64,000 nt of DNA from positions 2,294,001-2,358,000 of the forward strand of contig JAWKIO010000005.1 of NCBI GenBank assembly GCA_041394265.1. The letters run 5' to 3'. A program made the translations under genes and the position numbers. The DNA is from Acidimicrobiales bacterium (lineage in GTDB: Bacteria > Actinomycetota > Acidimicrobiia > Acidimicrobiales > SZUA-35). Below, in pieces: positions 49,849 to 58,155 of the stretch (within the stretch, counting starts at the first letter, position 1; each line of letters opens with the position of its first letter). The notes under the pieces are model-generated. The model did not search any database and had not been told where the DNA came from. It saw only the letters and a list, made by a program, of their open reading frames with translations.

Positions 49849-51216
49849 TCACCACCGCGGCAGGTAGCGCTCGAGTTCCCATTGGCTGACGTGCGCCTTG
49901 TAGCTGCGCCACTCGTCGCGCTTGTTGCGGAGGAACCACTCGAAGATGTGCTCGCCGAGGGCGTTCTGCACGAGTTCGGATCGCTCCATCTCGTCGAGCG
50001 CCTCGGCCAGCGACGCCGGCAGCGCAGCGATTCCGAGCTTGCTGGCGCTTCGCTGGTCGAGTTCGAACAGGTTGTCGCTGGCTTCGGCCGGAAGCTCGTA
50101 GCCCTCCTGGATGCCCTTGAGGCCGGCGGCGGCGATGACCGAGAACGCGAGGTAGGGGTTGCACGCCGGATCGGGCGAGCGGAACTCGATACGGGTGGAG
50201 CTGTGCTTGTCGGGTCGGGTGACCGGCACTCGTACGAGTGCGGAACGGTTGTTGCGGGCCCAGCCGACCCAGACCGGCGCTTCGTAGCCGACCACGAGCC
50301 GCTTGTAGGAGTTCACGAGCTGGTTGGTGACCGCCGTGATCTCTCGGGCGTGGTGGAGCAGGCCGGCGGTGAACTGTTGGCCGATCTTGCTGAGGTGGTA
50401 GGGCGACTCGCTGTCGTGGAACACGTTGTTGTCGCTTTCGAACAGCGACAAGTGGAGGTGCATGCCTGAGCCCTGCACGCCGGCGACCGGCTTGGGCATG
50501 AAGCTGGCGTAGTGCCCCCGCTCGAGCGCAAGCTCTCGAACGACCAGTCGGAAGGTCATGATCTGGTCGGCCATCTCGGAGGCGCCGGTGTAGCGAAGAT
50601 CGATCTCGTGCTGCGAGGGCGAGTCCTCGTGGAACGAATACTCGACCGGGATGCCCATCTGCTCGAGGACCGAGATGGTCTGGCGGCGGAGGTCGGAGGC
50701 GACGTCGCTCGTGGTGAGGTCGAAGTAGCCGCCCGAGTCGAGCGCCGTCGGCGGGCCGGTCGGATCACCGTCGGCGAAGTAGAAGAACTCCATCTCGGGT
50801 GCGGCCATCAGTTCGAAACCGGCGTCTCGCACCGTGGCGAGGTTGCGGCGCAACACGTGGCGTGGATCGCCTTCGAACGGCTTGCCGTCGTGGTTGAAGA
50901 TGTTGCAGAACATCCGGCCGGTCGAGCCGCCGTCGGCCCACGGCAGGAGTTCGAAGGTGCTGGGGTCGGGCTTGGCCAGGACGTCGGACTCCTGCACCCG
51001 GCTGAAACCGTCGATGGCCGAGCCGTCGAAGTGCAGGCCCTCCTCGAGCGCGTTCTCGAGTTCGATGGGCGAGATCGCGACCGACTTCAGCTGACCCAGG
51101 ACGTCGGTGAACCACAGACGGATCAGTTTGACGTTGCGTTCCTCGACGGCCCGTAGGACGTACTCATGCTGTCGTTCCACAGTGAAAGAGATAGCAGCCG
51201 GATCCGACAGAGTCAC
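49849..51216 (-). CDS. glnA: Glutamine synthetase type I (alpha subgroup)
   Basis: 455 residues from the GTG at 51216; GTG 51180 (VERQHEYVLRAVEERN) would give the commonest N-terminus. LWFTDVLGQLKSVAISPIEL, FDGSAIDGFSRVQESD, MEFFYFADGD, YSFHEDSPSQHEIDLRY, GSGMHLHLSLF and RSALVRVPVTRPDKHSSTRI are GSI signatures. The adenylylation tyrosine region of GSI-beta (NLYDLP) is absent: DNLFELDQ occurs there instead, so adenylylation is unlikely. It forms an operon with the glnR-like gene. Confidence 0.95.
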   Translation of the reverse strand: MTLSDPAAISFTVERQHEYVLRAVEERNVKLIRLWFTDVLGQLKSVAISPIELENALEEGLHFDGSAIDGFSRVQESDVLAKPDPSTFELLPWADGGSTGRMFCNIFNHDGKPFEGDPRHVLRRNLATVRDAGFELMAAPEMEFFYFADGDPTGPPTALDSGGYFDLTTSDVASDLRRQTISVLEQMGIPVEYSFHEDSPSQHEIDLRYTGASEMADQIMTFRLVVRELALERGHYASFMPKPVAGVQGSGMHLHLSLFESDNNVFHDSESPYHLSKIGQQFTAGLLHHAREITAVTNQLVNSYKRLVVGYEAPVWVGWARNNRSALVRVPVTRPDKHSSTRIEFRSPDPACNPYLAFSVIAAAGLKGIQEGYELPAEASDNLFELDQRSASKLGIAALPASLAEALDEMERSELVQNALGEHIFEWFLRNKRDEWRSYKAHVSQWELERYLPRW

Positions 51217-51229
51217 CCTTGTCTCGCTG

Positions 51230-51246
51230 GTTCACAGTGCGTTCAC
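51230..51246. promoter_or_regulatory. Candidate GlnR site between glnA and glnII
   Basis: GTTCAC occurs at 51230-51235 and 51241-51246, an 11-bp period (minus strand GTGAACGCACTGTGAAC). The spacing and GTnAC/GAAC content resemble GlnR boxes of streptomycetes, and it lies in the divergent spacer of two glutamine synthetase genes. Confidence 0.4.
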
Positions 51247-51336
51247 AATCCAAACATTGGCGATTCAGTTGGTCTGGCCTTTACTGGGTGGCGACTCCGG
51301 TCAACCAAGACAACTCGAGAAGTTGGAGACACCAAC

Positions 51337-52353
51337 GTGGCATACAGGGCTGAATACATCTGGATCGACGGCAGCGAGCCGTACGCAGAGGTCCGCAGCA
51401 AGACCAAGATCCTCGCCGATGGCGACGAGCCGGGCATCTGGGGCTTCGATGGCTCCAGCACCAATCAGGCAACCGGTGACAACTCCGACGTGGTGCTGAG
51501 CCCCGTCTTCCAGTGCCCTGATCCCATCCGCGGTGGCGACGACATCCTCGTCCTCTGCGAGACCCTCCTCACCGCCGACCTGTCGCCGCACCCCACCAAC
51601 ACCCGTGCCGGCGCCGTTGCGGCCATGGAGAAGTACGGCGACCAGGAACCGTGGTTCGGTCTCGAGCAGGAGTACACCCTTCTCGACGGCTACACCGGCT
51701 GGCCGGCCGGTTTCCCTCCCACGGGCTTCCCGGCGCCGCAGGGCCCCTACTACTGCGGTGTGGGCTTCGTGAAGATCCACGGTCGCGACCTCGTCGAGGA
51801 GCACACCACGGCGTGCATCGCCGCCGGTCTCGCCATCTCGGGCACCAACGCCGAGGTCATGCCCGGCCAGTGGGAGTTCCAGATCGGCCCGGCCGACACC
51901 GTTGCCGTGGGTGACCACATGTGGATGGCCCGCTACCTGTTGTTCCGCATCGCCGAGAAGCACGGCATGGAAGTCAGCATCGATGCCAAGCCGATGAAGG
52001 GCGACTGGAACGGCGCCGGCATGCACACCAACTTCTCGACCAACAAGATGCGCGAGAACTACGACGCCATCATCACTGCCTGCGAGGCGCTCGGCGCCCC
52101 CGGCAAGCCCGAGGAGCACATTGCCGGCTACGGCCCCGGTATCGAAGATCGTCTCACCGGGGCTCATGAGACCCAGCGCTACGACACCTTCAGCTACGGC
52201 GTGTCCGATCGTGGTGCCTCGATCCGTATCCCGTGGCAGGTTGCTCGCGACCAGAAGGGCTACATCGAGGACCGTCGCCCGAACGCCAATGCCGACCCCT
52301 ACGTGTTGGCCACGCTGATGACCAACACCGTGTGCGCAGCACTCGCAGAGTGA
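51337..52353 (+). CDS. glnII: Glutamine synthetase type II
   Basis: 338 residues from a GTG with GGAG upstream. Eukaryotic-type decameric GS: YIWIDGSEPYAEVRSKTK, GIWGFDGSSTNQATGDNSD, EPWFGLEQEYTLLDGYTGWP, MPGQWEFQIGP and WNGAGMHTNFSTNKMRE. IRIPWQVARDQKGYIEDRRP holds the ATP/glutamate-binding arginines. Having both GSI and GSII is known in streptomycetes. The last three codons and stop lie in the first unit of a 25-bp tandem repeat. Confidence 0.95.
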   Translation: MAYRAEYIWIDGSEPYAEVRSKTKILADGDEPGIWGFDGSSTNQATGDNSDVVLSPVFQCPDPIRGGDDILVLCETLLTADLSPHPTNTRAGAVAAMEKYGDQEPWFGLEQEYTLLDGYTGWPAGFPPTGFPAPQGPYYCGVGFVKIHGRDLVEEHTTACIAAGLAISGTNAEVMPGQWEFQIGPADTVAVGDHMWMARYLLFRIAEKHGMEVSIDAKPMKGDWNGAGMHTNFSTNKMRENYDAIITACEALGAPGKPEEHIAGYGPGIEDRLTGAHETQRYDTFSYGVSDRGASIRIPWQVARDQKGYIEDRRPNANADPYVLATLMTNTVCAALAE

Positions 52354-52479
52354 TGGTGTGACAGCACTCGCAGAGTGATGGTGTGACAGCACTCGCAGAG
52401 TGATGGTGTGACAGCACTCGCAGAGTGATGGTGTGACAGCACTCGCAGAGTGATGGTGTGACAGCACTCGCAGAGTGAT
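52337..52479 (+). repeat. 25-bp tandem repeat, about six copies, at glnII 3' end
   Basis: CAGCACTCGCAGAGTGAT begins at 52337, 52362, 52387, 52412, 52437 and 52462, each separated by GGTGTGA; the last copy diverges after 52479. The first copy encodes the final Ala-Leu-Ala-Glu and stop of GlnII. Each unit has the small palindrome CACTCGCAGAGTG. The period is not a multiple of three. Confidence 0.97.
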
Positions 52480-52496
52480 CGTCAGCTCGCCCGCGT

Positions 52497-52534
52497 GATC
52501 GCCGGGGCCTTCGGGTCCCGGCGATCGCCGTTTT
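52497..52534 (+). terminator. Intrinsic terminator after glnII
   Basis: GATCGCCGGG (52497-52506) pairs with CCCGGCGATC (52517-52526) and is followed by gccgTTTT. Confidence 0.8.
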
Positions 52535-52547
52535 CAGATCGCCGTCT

Positions 52548-52874
52548 TCAGGCCAGGAGCGGTGGTTCGGTACGGATCACGCCGTGCTGGGCGTCGACGA
52601 TGACGGGAGCGTCGAAGTACTCGATGCTCGGCGGTGCTCCGTACTTGGCGGTCACGCCGGCCAGCCAGTCGGCATTGAACTTGGCCTCGGCACTCGCCCG
52701 GTCGGCCCACCAGTAGGCGCCGCCGGCCGTTTCGCCGTTCTCGCCGCGCAGGTAGGCCTTGAACAGCAGACCGGGTACGTCGAGGTAGGACGCAGCGTTG
52801 CTACCGAACTGGTCGCGAGCGTCGTCGAGGCTGACGGGCTCGGTGAGTTGGAAGCGGACCACGGTGACGATCAT
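52548..52874 (-). CDS. YdhR-like monooxygenase family protein
   Basis: 108 residues from the ATG at 52874 (ATG 52880 is also in frame). ABM/YdhR-type ferredoxin-like fold: MIVTVVRFQLTEPVSLDDA, YLDVPGLLFKAYLRGENGE, AGGAYWWADRASAEAKFNA and VIVDAQHGVI at the end. YdhR homologues are putative small monooxygenases acting as dimers. TAGAAC, a near -10, is 7 nt upstream of 52874. Convergent with glnII beyond its terminator. Confidence 0.82.
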   Translation of the reverse strand: MIVTVVRFQLTEPVSLDDARDQFGSNAASYLDVPGLLFKAYLRGENGETAGGAYWWADRASAEAKFNADWLAGVTAKYGAPPSIEYFDAPVIVDAQHGVIRTEPPLLA

Positions 52875-53042
52875 GGCCATCGTTCTAGCACTCGTGGCTC
52901 ACGCATCGGTTCCGTCGGGCGGTCGGGACGACTCGGCGCTCCGCACGGTGCTCACCGAGCCCTGGTCGGCTCATCACAGACCACTAACACTCGGGGTCGA
53001 AGCTTTGTGCATCGACATCCACTCAGTGACGAAAGGTCTGAC

Positions 53043-53855
53043 ATGAGCACGAGCTCTTCTCCCTCCACCCCGATCTCCCGAAGCGGCCGACGCATGGCGT
53101 TCGCCGGTTCCCTCCTCGCCGGCGGCATCGCCATCGGCGCCGTGTTCTCGCCGATCGGAATGGCCGGTGCCCAGGACGACTCGACCCCCACGTCCACCGT
53201 CGAGGCGACGAGCGAGCGTCCCCCTCGACCAGGCGGCGACCACGCTCGTCGTCCCGGTCTGGCCGGCGGACCCGAGTTCCTGGCCGAACTTCTCGACATG
53301 ACGCCCGCCGAGCTGCGAGAGGCCCGCGACGCCGGTCAGACGCTGGCCGAAACGGCAGCGGCGCAGGGTGTGAGCGAGGCCGAGCTGGTGGCGGCGCTCG
53401 TCGATGAGGCGACCTCCCGCCTCGACGCAGCGGTCGCCGAGGGCCGACTCGATGCCGATCGGGCCGCCGACATGAGCGATGGTCTCGAGGAGCGCATCGC
53501 CGAGATGGTGCAGCGCACACCCGAGGAACGCCCGACGCCGGGCGAGGGCCGCCGGCTCGATGCGCATCCTCGGATGGAGCAGCGCCTGCTCGGTGCGCCG
53601 GTGTTCGATGAGCTCGGGCTCGACCCCGATGCCCTGCACGACGCGATCGACGGCGGCAGCACCCTCGCCGAGGCCGCGGCTGCCCAGGGTGTCGGCGCCG
53701 ACGAGTTGGCCGCAGCGTTGACGGCGGCAGCGGAGGAGCGTTTGGCCGATGCTGTCGCCGACGGCAAGATCGACGCCGAGAAAGCGGCCGAGATCCAGGC
53801 TCGGATCGCCGAGCGGGTACAGGCCCACCTCGACGGCCCGCCTCCCGGCGACTGA
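53043..53855 (+). CDS. Secreted protein with duplicated helical domain
   Basis: 270 residues from the ATG at 53043. Signal peptide (basic SRSGRRMAFAG, hydrophobic core, cleavage near MAGAQ). After a Pro-rich linker come two related segments: about 75-158 (FLAELLDMTPAELREARDAG, LAETAAAQGVSEAELVAALV) and about 185-262 (VFDELGLDPDALHDAIDGG, LAEAAAAQGVGADELAAALT). Each continues with a helix of the type DAVADGKIDAEKAAEIQARI. The pattern recalls DUF2680/YckD-like exported helical repeats. Function unknown. Confidence 0.75.
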   Translation: MSTSSSPSTPISRSGRRMAFAGSLLAGGIAIGAVFSPIGMAGAQDDSTPTSTVEATSERPPRPGGDHARRPGLAGGPEFLAELLDMTPAELREARDAGQTLAETAAAQGVSEAELVAALVDEATSRLDAAVAEGRLDADRAADMSDGLEERIAEMVQRTPEERPTPGEGRRLDAHPRMEQRLLGAPVFDELGLDPDALHDAIDGGSTLAEAAAAQGVGADELAAALTAAAEERLADAVADGKIDAEKAAEIQARIAERVQAHLDGPPPGD

Positions 53856-54023
53856 GGAGGTGCGCGGATAGGGCGACGAAGGAGCCCTTGACGTGGACCG
53901 ACCCAGAAACCCAGTCTGGTTGTTTCGCCGACGAAGGAGGCGAATCGCAGTGCGACGTCTCGCCCATCCGAGCTGCCTCTGAGGGTCTTCGCCCTGGCTG
54001 CGGTCGGTGTGGCTGCCGCCTCC

Positions 54024-54029
54024 TACACT
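54024..54029 (+). promoter_or_regulatory. -10 element TACACT, leaderless
   Basis: TACACT, spacer tcggccc (7 nt), then the ATG of nadE at 54037. Confidence 0.6.
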
Positions 54030-54036
54030 TCGGCCC

Positions 54037-55752
54037 ATGCGTAGGTTGCGGGTTGCGGTGTGCCAGATCAATGCGGTGATGGGAGACATCGACGGCAACG
54101 TCGCTCGCATCATCGACTGTCTCGATGACGCTGAGCAGGCCGGCGCCGATGTTGCCGTCTTCCCCGAACTGTCGGTGTGCGGCTACCCGCCCGAGGACCT
54201 GGTCCTCAAGCCCGGATTCGTGGCGGCCTGTGAGGCCGCCGTGGCCCGGGTGGCGGCCCGCACCGGCTCATGCGCCGCGTTGATCGGCACGGTCGAGGGC
54301 GGTCGCGACATCTTCAACACGGCCGTGCTGTGCGCTGATGGCCGGAAGGTGTTGAGCTATCACAAGCGACTCCTGCCGAACTACAGCGTCTTCGACGAGC
54401 GTCGCTACTTCACCCCCGGCACCGACCCGTATCAGCTGGTCGAGATCAAGGGGGTGAAGGTCGGCATCGCCATCTGTGAGGACATCTGGAGCCCCACCGG
54501 CCCGATGCACGAGCAGGCCGCCGGCGGAGCCGAAGTCATGCTCGTTCCCAACGGCAGCCCGTATCACGCCGGCAAGGCACTCGAACGAGACGTGCTGATG
54601 AGCAGCCGGGCGGCCGACAGCTCGTGCGCCCTGGTGTATGTCAATCAGGTCGGCGGGCAGGACGAGCTCGTCTTCGACGGCGGCTCGGTGGTGTTCGACC
54701 ACGAGGGCCATCTCATCGCTCGGGGCGCCCAATTCGACGAGCAGGTGCTGGTCTGCGACATCGAGGTCATCCCGACCTATCGCAAGCGGCGGCTCGATCC
54801 TCGAGGCCAGGAGCTGCCAGTGCCGGCGCTCCCCGTCGTCGAGCTCTCGAAGCACGAGCCCCTCGACGGCCCACCGCTGTTACCGCCGATGATCGATCTG
54901 CTCGATGACAACACCGAGGTGTGGCAGGCGCTCGTGCTCGGCACTCGCGACTACGTGGTGAAGAACGGCTTCACCGAGGTCGGGGTCGCCCTGTCCGGCG
55001 GCATCGATTCGTCGATGGTCGTCGCCATCGCAGTGGAAGCGGTCGGTGCCGATCGGGTCCACGCCGTCCTCATGCCGTCACGGTTCTCGAGCGATCACTC
55101 GGTGTCGGACTCCGTCGCGATGTGCGAGGCACTCGGGGTCGACTACCGCACGATCGCCATCGAGCCGGCGCATGCCGCGCTGCTCGAGATGTTGGCGCCA
55201 TCCTTCGGGGATCGTCCGCTGGACACCACCGAGGAAAACTTGCAGTCCCGTATTCGCGGCGTGCTGATGATGGGGTTGTCGAACAAGCTCGGCTGGCTGA
55301 TCCTCACCACGGGCAACAAGAGCGAGGTCGGGGTCGGGTATTCCACGCTCTATGGCGACACCGCCGGTGGCTTCGCCGTGATCAAGGACGTGTTCAAGAC
55401 TCGGCTCTACGAGCTGGCGCGTTGGCGCAACGAGTCCGCCGGTCGGGAGATCATCCCGAACAACGTGATCGAGAAGCCTCCGTCGGCCGAGCTGCGACCC
55501 GACCAACGCGACGATCAGAGCCTGCCGCCCTACGACGTACTCGACGCCATTCTCGCCGGCTACGTCGAAGACGATCTGACGGCGAAGGAGCTGATCGAGC
55601 GTGGTCACGATGCTGCGATCGTGAACCGGATCACGCGCCTGGTCGACATCGCGGAGTACAAGCGGCGGCAGAGCCCCCCGGGGATCCGGATCTCACCGAA
55701 GGCGTTCGGCCGTGATCGGCGGGTGCCGATCACGAATCGCTACCGGGGGTAG
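54037..55752 (+). CDS. nadE: Glutamine-dependent NAD+ synthetase
   Basis: 571 residues. Last step of NAD synthesis. The N-terminal nitrilase-like amidase holds the triad in VFPELSVCGYPPEDLVL (Glu), YHKRLLPNYSVFDE (Lys) and GIAICEDIWSPTGP (Cys). The synthetase domain begins near residue 290 with GVALSGGIDSSMVVAIAVEA (P-loop) and has LTTGNKSEVGVGYSTLYGD and ITRLVDIAEYKRRQSPPG. Glutamine dependence fits the nearby nitrogen genes. Leaderless-type promoter. Confidence 0.95.
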   Translation: MRRLRVAVCQINAVMGDIDGNVARIIDCLDDAEQAGADVAVFPELSVCGYPPEDLVLKPGFVAACEAAVARVAARTGSCAALIGTVEGGRDIFNTAVLCADGRKVLSYHKRLLPNYSVFDERRYFTPGTDPYQLVEIKGVKVGIAICEDIWSPTGPMHEQAAGGAEVMLVPNGSPYHAGKALERDVLMSSRAADSSCALVYVNQVGGQDELVFDGGSVVFDHEGHLIARGAQFDEQVLVCDIEVIPTYRKRRLDPRGQELPVPALPVVELSKHEPLDGPPLLPPMIDLLDDNTEVWQALVLGTRDYVVKNGFTEVGVALSGGIDSSMVVAIAVEAVGADRVHAVLMPSRFSSDHSVSDSVAMCEALGVDYRTIAIEPAHAALLEMLAPSFGDRPLDTTEENLQSRIRGVLMMGLSNKLGWLILTTGNKSEVGVGYSTLYGDTAGGFAVIKDVFKTRLYELARWRNESAGREIIPNNVIEKPPSAELRPDQRDDQSLPPYDVLDAILAGYVEDDLTAKELIERGHDAAIVNRITRLVDIAEYKRRQSPPGIRISPKAFGRDRRVPITNRYRG

Positions 55753-55755
55753 CGA

Positions 55756-55808
55756 GAGCGCCTCACGCTTGCGTGAGTAGCGAGCACCTCACGCCTGCGT
55801 GAGTAGGG
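55756..55808 (+). repeat. Two palindromic repeats, 26-bp period
   Basis: CTCACGCTTGCGTGAG (55762-55777) and CTCACGCCTGCGTGAG (55788-55803) are near-identical 16-bp palindromes, with similar flanks (gcgc/gcac before, tagcgag/tagggag after). They lie between nadE and the VanY-like gene and could be paired operators or a double terminator. Confidence 0.85.
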
Positions 55809-55863
55809 AGCACTGCCCGCGCGCTTCCGGTGTTGTCCATCGCCGAGTACGGTGGTCAGAACG

Positions 55864-57099
55864 ATGCCACGTACGAAGTTCTCATCGGTCCGCCGCGCTG
55901 CGATGGTGGTGATGGCCCTTGCCTTGGCGTCGATCTCGGCGCCGTCGCAGGCCCAGACCTCGGGCGAGCTCGAGTCGATCCGCGAGCAACGTCGTCAAGC
56001 CCAGGCCGAGAAGGCAGCGCAGGCGCAGCAGGTGAACGCCGTCGAGGCCGAGGTCGACGAACTCACTGCCGCGTTGGCGGCAGTGCAGGCCAACGTGACG
56101 GCGCAGGAGAACCGGGTCGCCGATGCCGAGCGGAGCCTGGCCGACGCAGAGGCGCGCCTCGCCGAGTCCGAGCAGGCCGTGATCGACAAGGAACAAGAGA
56201 TCGCCCGGCTGCGGGAGCAACTGGCAGGGCGGGCAATCAACTCGTTCATGTCGCAAGGCGACACCGACTCCACCCTGCTCGACTCCGACGACATCAGCCA
56301 GGCCGTCCGAATGCAGACCCTGGTGCACGACGTCACCCAGGGCGAGGTCGATGTCGAGGAGCAGTTGCGGGCGGCCGAGGAAGACCTGGTGGTCGAACGG
56401 GCGCTTGCCGCCGACGCCACCGCCGAGGCCGAGGCTCTGCGCAACCAGATGGCCGAAGAGCTCGGCGTGCTCGCCGAGGCGCGTGACGCCCAGGCGGCAT
56501 TGACAGCCGAAGCCGAGGACCGACTCGATCACGAGCTGTCCGAGCTGGCATCGATCCAGCAGCTCGACTCCCAGTTGGCGGCCAAGGAGCAGGCCGAGGT
56601 CGACCGCCTCGCGGCCGAACTGGCGAAGAAGCGGGCGGCCGAGGCCGCAGCGGCTGCTCCCCGTGCTCCCTCGGGGGGTGGCGGTGGCGGTGGTGGAACC
56701 GTCGGATCGGGTGACATCGTGAGCGTTTGGGGCATCCAGGTGCACCGATCGATCGCGGGCAATGTCGAGTCCATGCTGTCGGCCGCGTCGGCCGCAGGGA
56801 TCGAACTGAGCGGTGGTGGCTACCGAGATCCCTCGGGGCAGATCGCGGTGCGCCGCAACAACTGTGGAACCTCGAACTACGCGATCTATGAGATGCCGTC
56901 CAGCAGCTGTCGCCCACCGACGGCTCGGCCCGGCACCTCGATGCACGAGCAGGGCCGTGCGATCGACTTCACCTACGGCGGGCGCATCATCAGCAGCCGC
57001 TCCAGTCCTGCGTATCAGTGGTTGGCGGCGAACGCCGCGAGCTATGGCTTCTACAACCTTCCCTCCGAGCCGTGGCACTGGAGTACGAACGGTCGCTGA
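55864..57099 (+). CDS. Secreted coiled-coil VanY-like (M15) carboxypeptidase
   Basis: 411 residues from the ATG at 55864 (TACGGT 10 nt upstream). Signal peptide (VRRAAMVVMALALASIS, cleavage near SQAQ), long coiled coil (about 32-255, rich in AEA/EQ heptads), Gly-rich hinge, and an M15B D-Ala-D-Ala carboxypeptidase domain. Zinc motif SMHEQGRAIDFTYGG (SxHxxGxAxD) and EPWHWS give the ligands; RRNNCGTSNYAIYEMPSS carries a conserved cysteine loop. Similar coiled-coil plus peptidase proteins act in cell division. Confidence 0.87.
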   Translation: MPRTKFSSVRRAAMVVMALALASISAPSQAQTSGELESIREQRRQAQAEKAAQAQQVNAVEAEVDELTAALAAVQANVTAQENRVADAERSLADAEARLAESEQAVIDKEQEIARLREQLAGRAINSFMSQGDTDSTLLDSDDISQAVRMQTLVHDVTQGEVDVEEQLRAAEEDLVVERALAADATAEAEALRNQMAEELGVLAEARDAQAALTAEAEDRLDHELSELASIQQLDSQLAAKEQAEVDRLAAELAKKRAAEAAAAAPRAPSGGGGGGGGTVGSGDIVSVWGIQVHRSIAGNVESMLSAASAAGIELSGGGYRDPSGQIAVRRNNCGTSNYAIYEMPSSSCRPPTARPGTSMHEQGRAIDFTYGGRIISSRSSPAYQWLAANAASYGFYNLPSEPWHWSTNGR

Positions 57100-57174
57100 T
57101 CCGGTGCGTGCCTCGAGATCGGCGAGCGCCGTTGGTTCGGCTACGTTCGGCGGGTCCAGATCGAAAGGTGAGCA

Positions 57175-57813
57175 ATGGCAGAGTCTTCGACGTCACGTCC
57201 GGCGCGTGCGCCCTGGGACCGCAACGAGATGCCCGGGCGGTTCTCGGTCGAAGAGACCGCTCGTCGCGTCGGGAACTACAAGTGGGTCGAGATGCGTATC
57301 TTCGAGCTGCTCGGCGGCTGGGTGGGTTCGGTCCCCGAGCCCGATCTGAAGCTGCGGCTCGGGACCCATTGCTACCACCACGCCTTTCATGCCGAGTTGT
57401 GGCACAAGCGGTTGCCCCAGTTGCGCGAGATGGATCCGACTCGCCTGACACTGCCGGCCAATCCTGCGATCGAGGCCTTCATGGATGCGCTCGGCGACAA
57501 TGAGCGAGCCAGTGACACGCTCACGAAGTTGGTCGGGATGTATCGGGTCCTGTTGCCACACCTGATCGCGGCGTACACGTTCCACCGCAACAACACCGCG
57601 AGTATCACCGACGCCCCGACGATCCGAGCGCTCGACTTTGCGCTGGCCGACGACCTCGAGGAGTGGCGCGACGGCGAGATGATGATCCAGTCGCTGATCC
57701 ACGGCCCCGGCGACGTCGACCGGGCCCTGGAGCGTCAGGCCGAGCTCGAGAAAATGATGCTGGCAGCCGGCGGGGTCACCGGCGCTGGGTCGGTGAGCTC
57801 GTTCGGCCCCTGA
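57175..57813 (+). CDS. Conserved all-helical protein, possibly ferritin-like
   Basis: 212 residues with AAAGGTGA upstream. Predicted mostly helical. LGTHCYHHAFHAELWHKRLP (about 62-81) and LADDLEEWRDGEMMIQSLIH (about 158-178) contain Glu/His pairs one helix apart, as in ferritin-like carboxylate-bridged sites, but the classic ExxH pattern is only loosely met. No family is firmly recognised. TACGTT about 30 nt upstream is a possible -10. Confidence 0.6.
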   Translation: MAESSTSRPARAPWDRNEMPGRFSVEETARRVGNYKWVEMRIFELLGGWVGSVPEPDLKLRLGTHCYHHAFHAELWHKRLPQLREMDPTRLTLPANPAIEAFMDALGDNERASDTLTKLVGMYRVLLPHLIAAYTFHRNNTASITDAPTIRALDFALADDLEEWRDGEMMIQSLIHGPGDVDRALERQAELEKMMLAAGGVTGAGSVSSFGP

Positions 57814-58155
57814 CCCGGGCGCCGGACGCCGGTGACCAGCGAACTCCTTCCTGAAGGGTGCTGGTGTTCGGTGGTGGCCGCGCACTGGTTCGACAACGAG
57901 GTTGGTTGAGTCGAACCTCCCGGATGTGGGTTCACCCAGTGGGAAATCGGCATTCATCTGCCAAGCTGGCGAGAGCGCGAACGTGACCGACGTCTCGTCT
58001 GTGGCCCGAGAGTACGAGCTGCTCGTTGCTCAAGTGCACTCCTCGAGACGCCGAATCAACAAGCCAGATCAACAATGCGCATCACCGATCGGCGCCACTT
58101 CGGCTTCGATACGATGCGATACCACAACTGTTGCCGGTAGTCGATACCCTCTGAT
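57814..58155. other. 342-bp spacer upstream of sigma factor gene
   Basis: No gene seen. Near the 3' end are GATACGATGCGATAC (direct repeat of CGATAC) and TACCCT 5 nt before the sigma ATG, which may form its promoter. GTTCGACAACGAGGTTGGTTGAGTCGAAC-like partial dyad is at about 57889-57916. Confidence 0.5.

Noticed and set aside
51301..52467. Minus-strand open frame starting in the tandem repeat
   Set aside because: Antisense to glnII; its repeated SHHHSASAVTPS start is only the translation of the 25-bp repeat.
52337..52479. Possible CRISPR array
   Set aside because: Units abut with constant 7-nt joins and no variable spacers; no cas genes nearby.
55762..55803. Ordinary rho-independent terminator of nadE
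   Set aside because: Stems are 7 bp with 2-nt loops and no T-run, so simple intrinsic termination is not supported; kept as a repeat/operator candidate.
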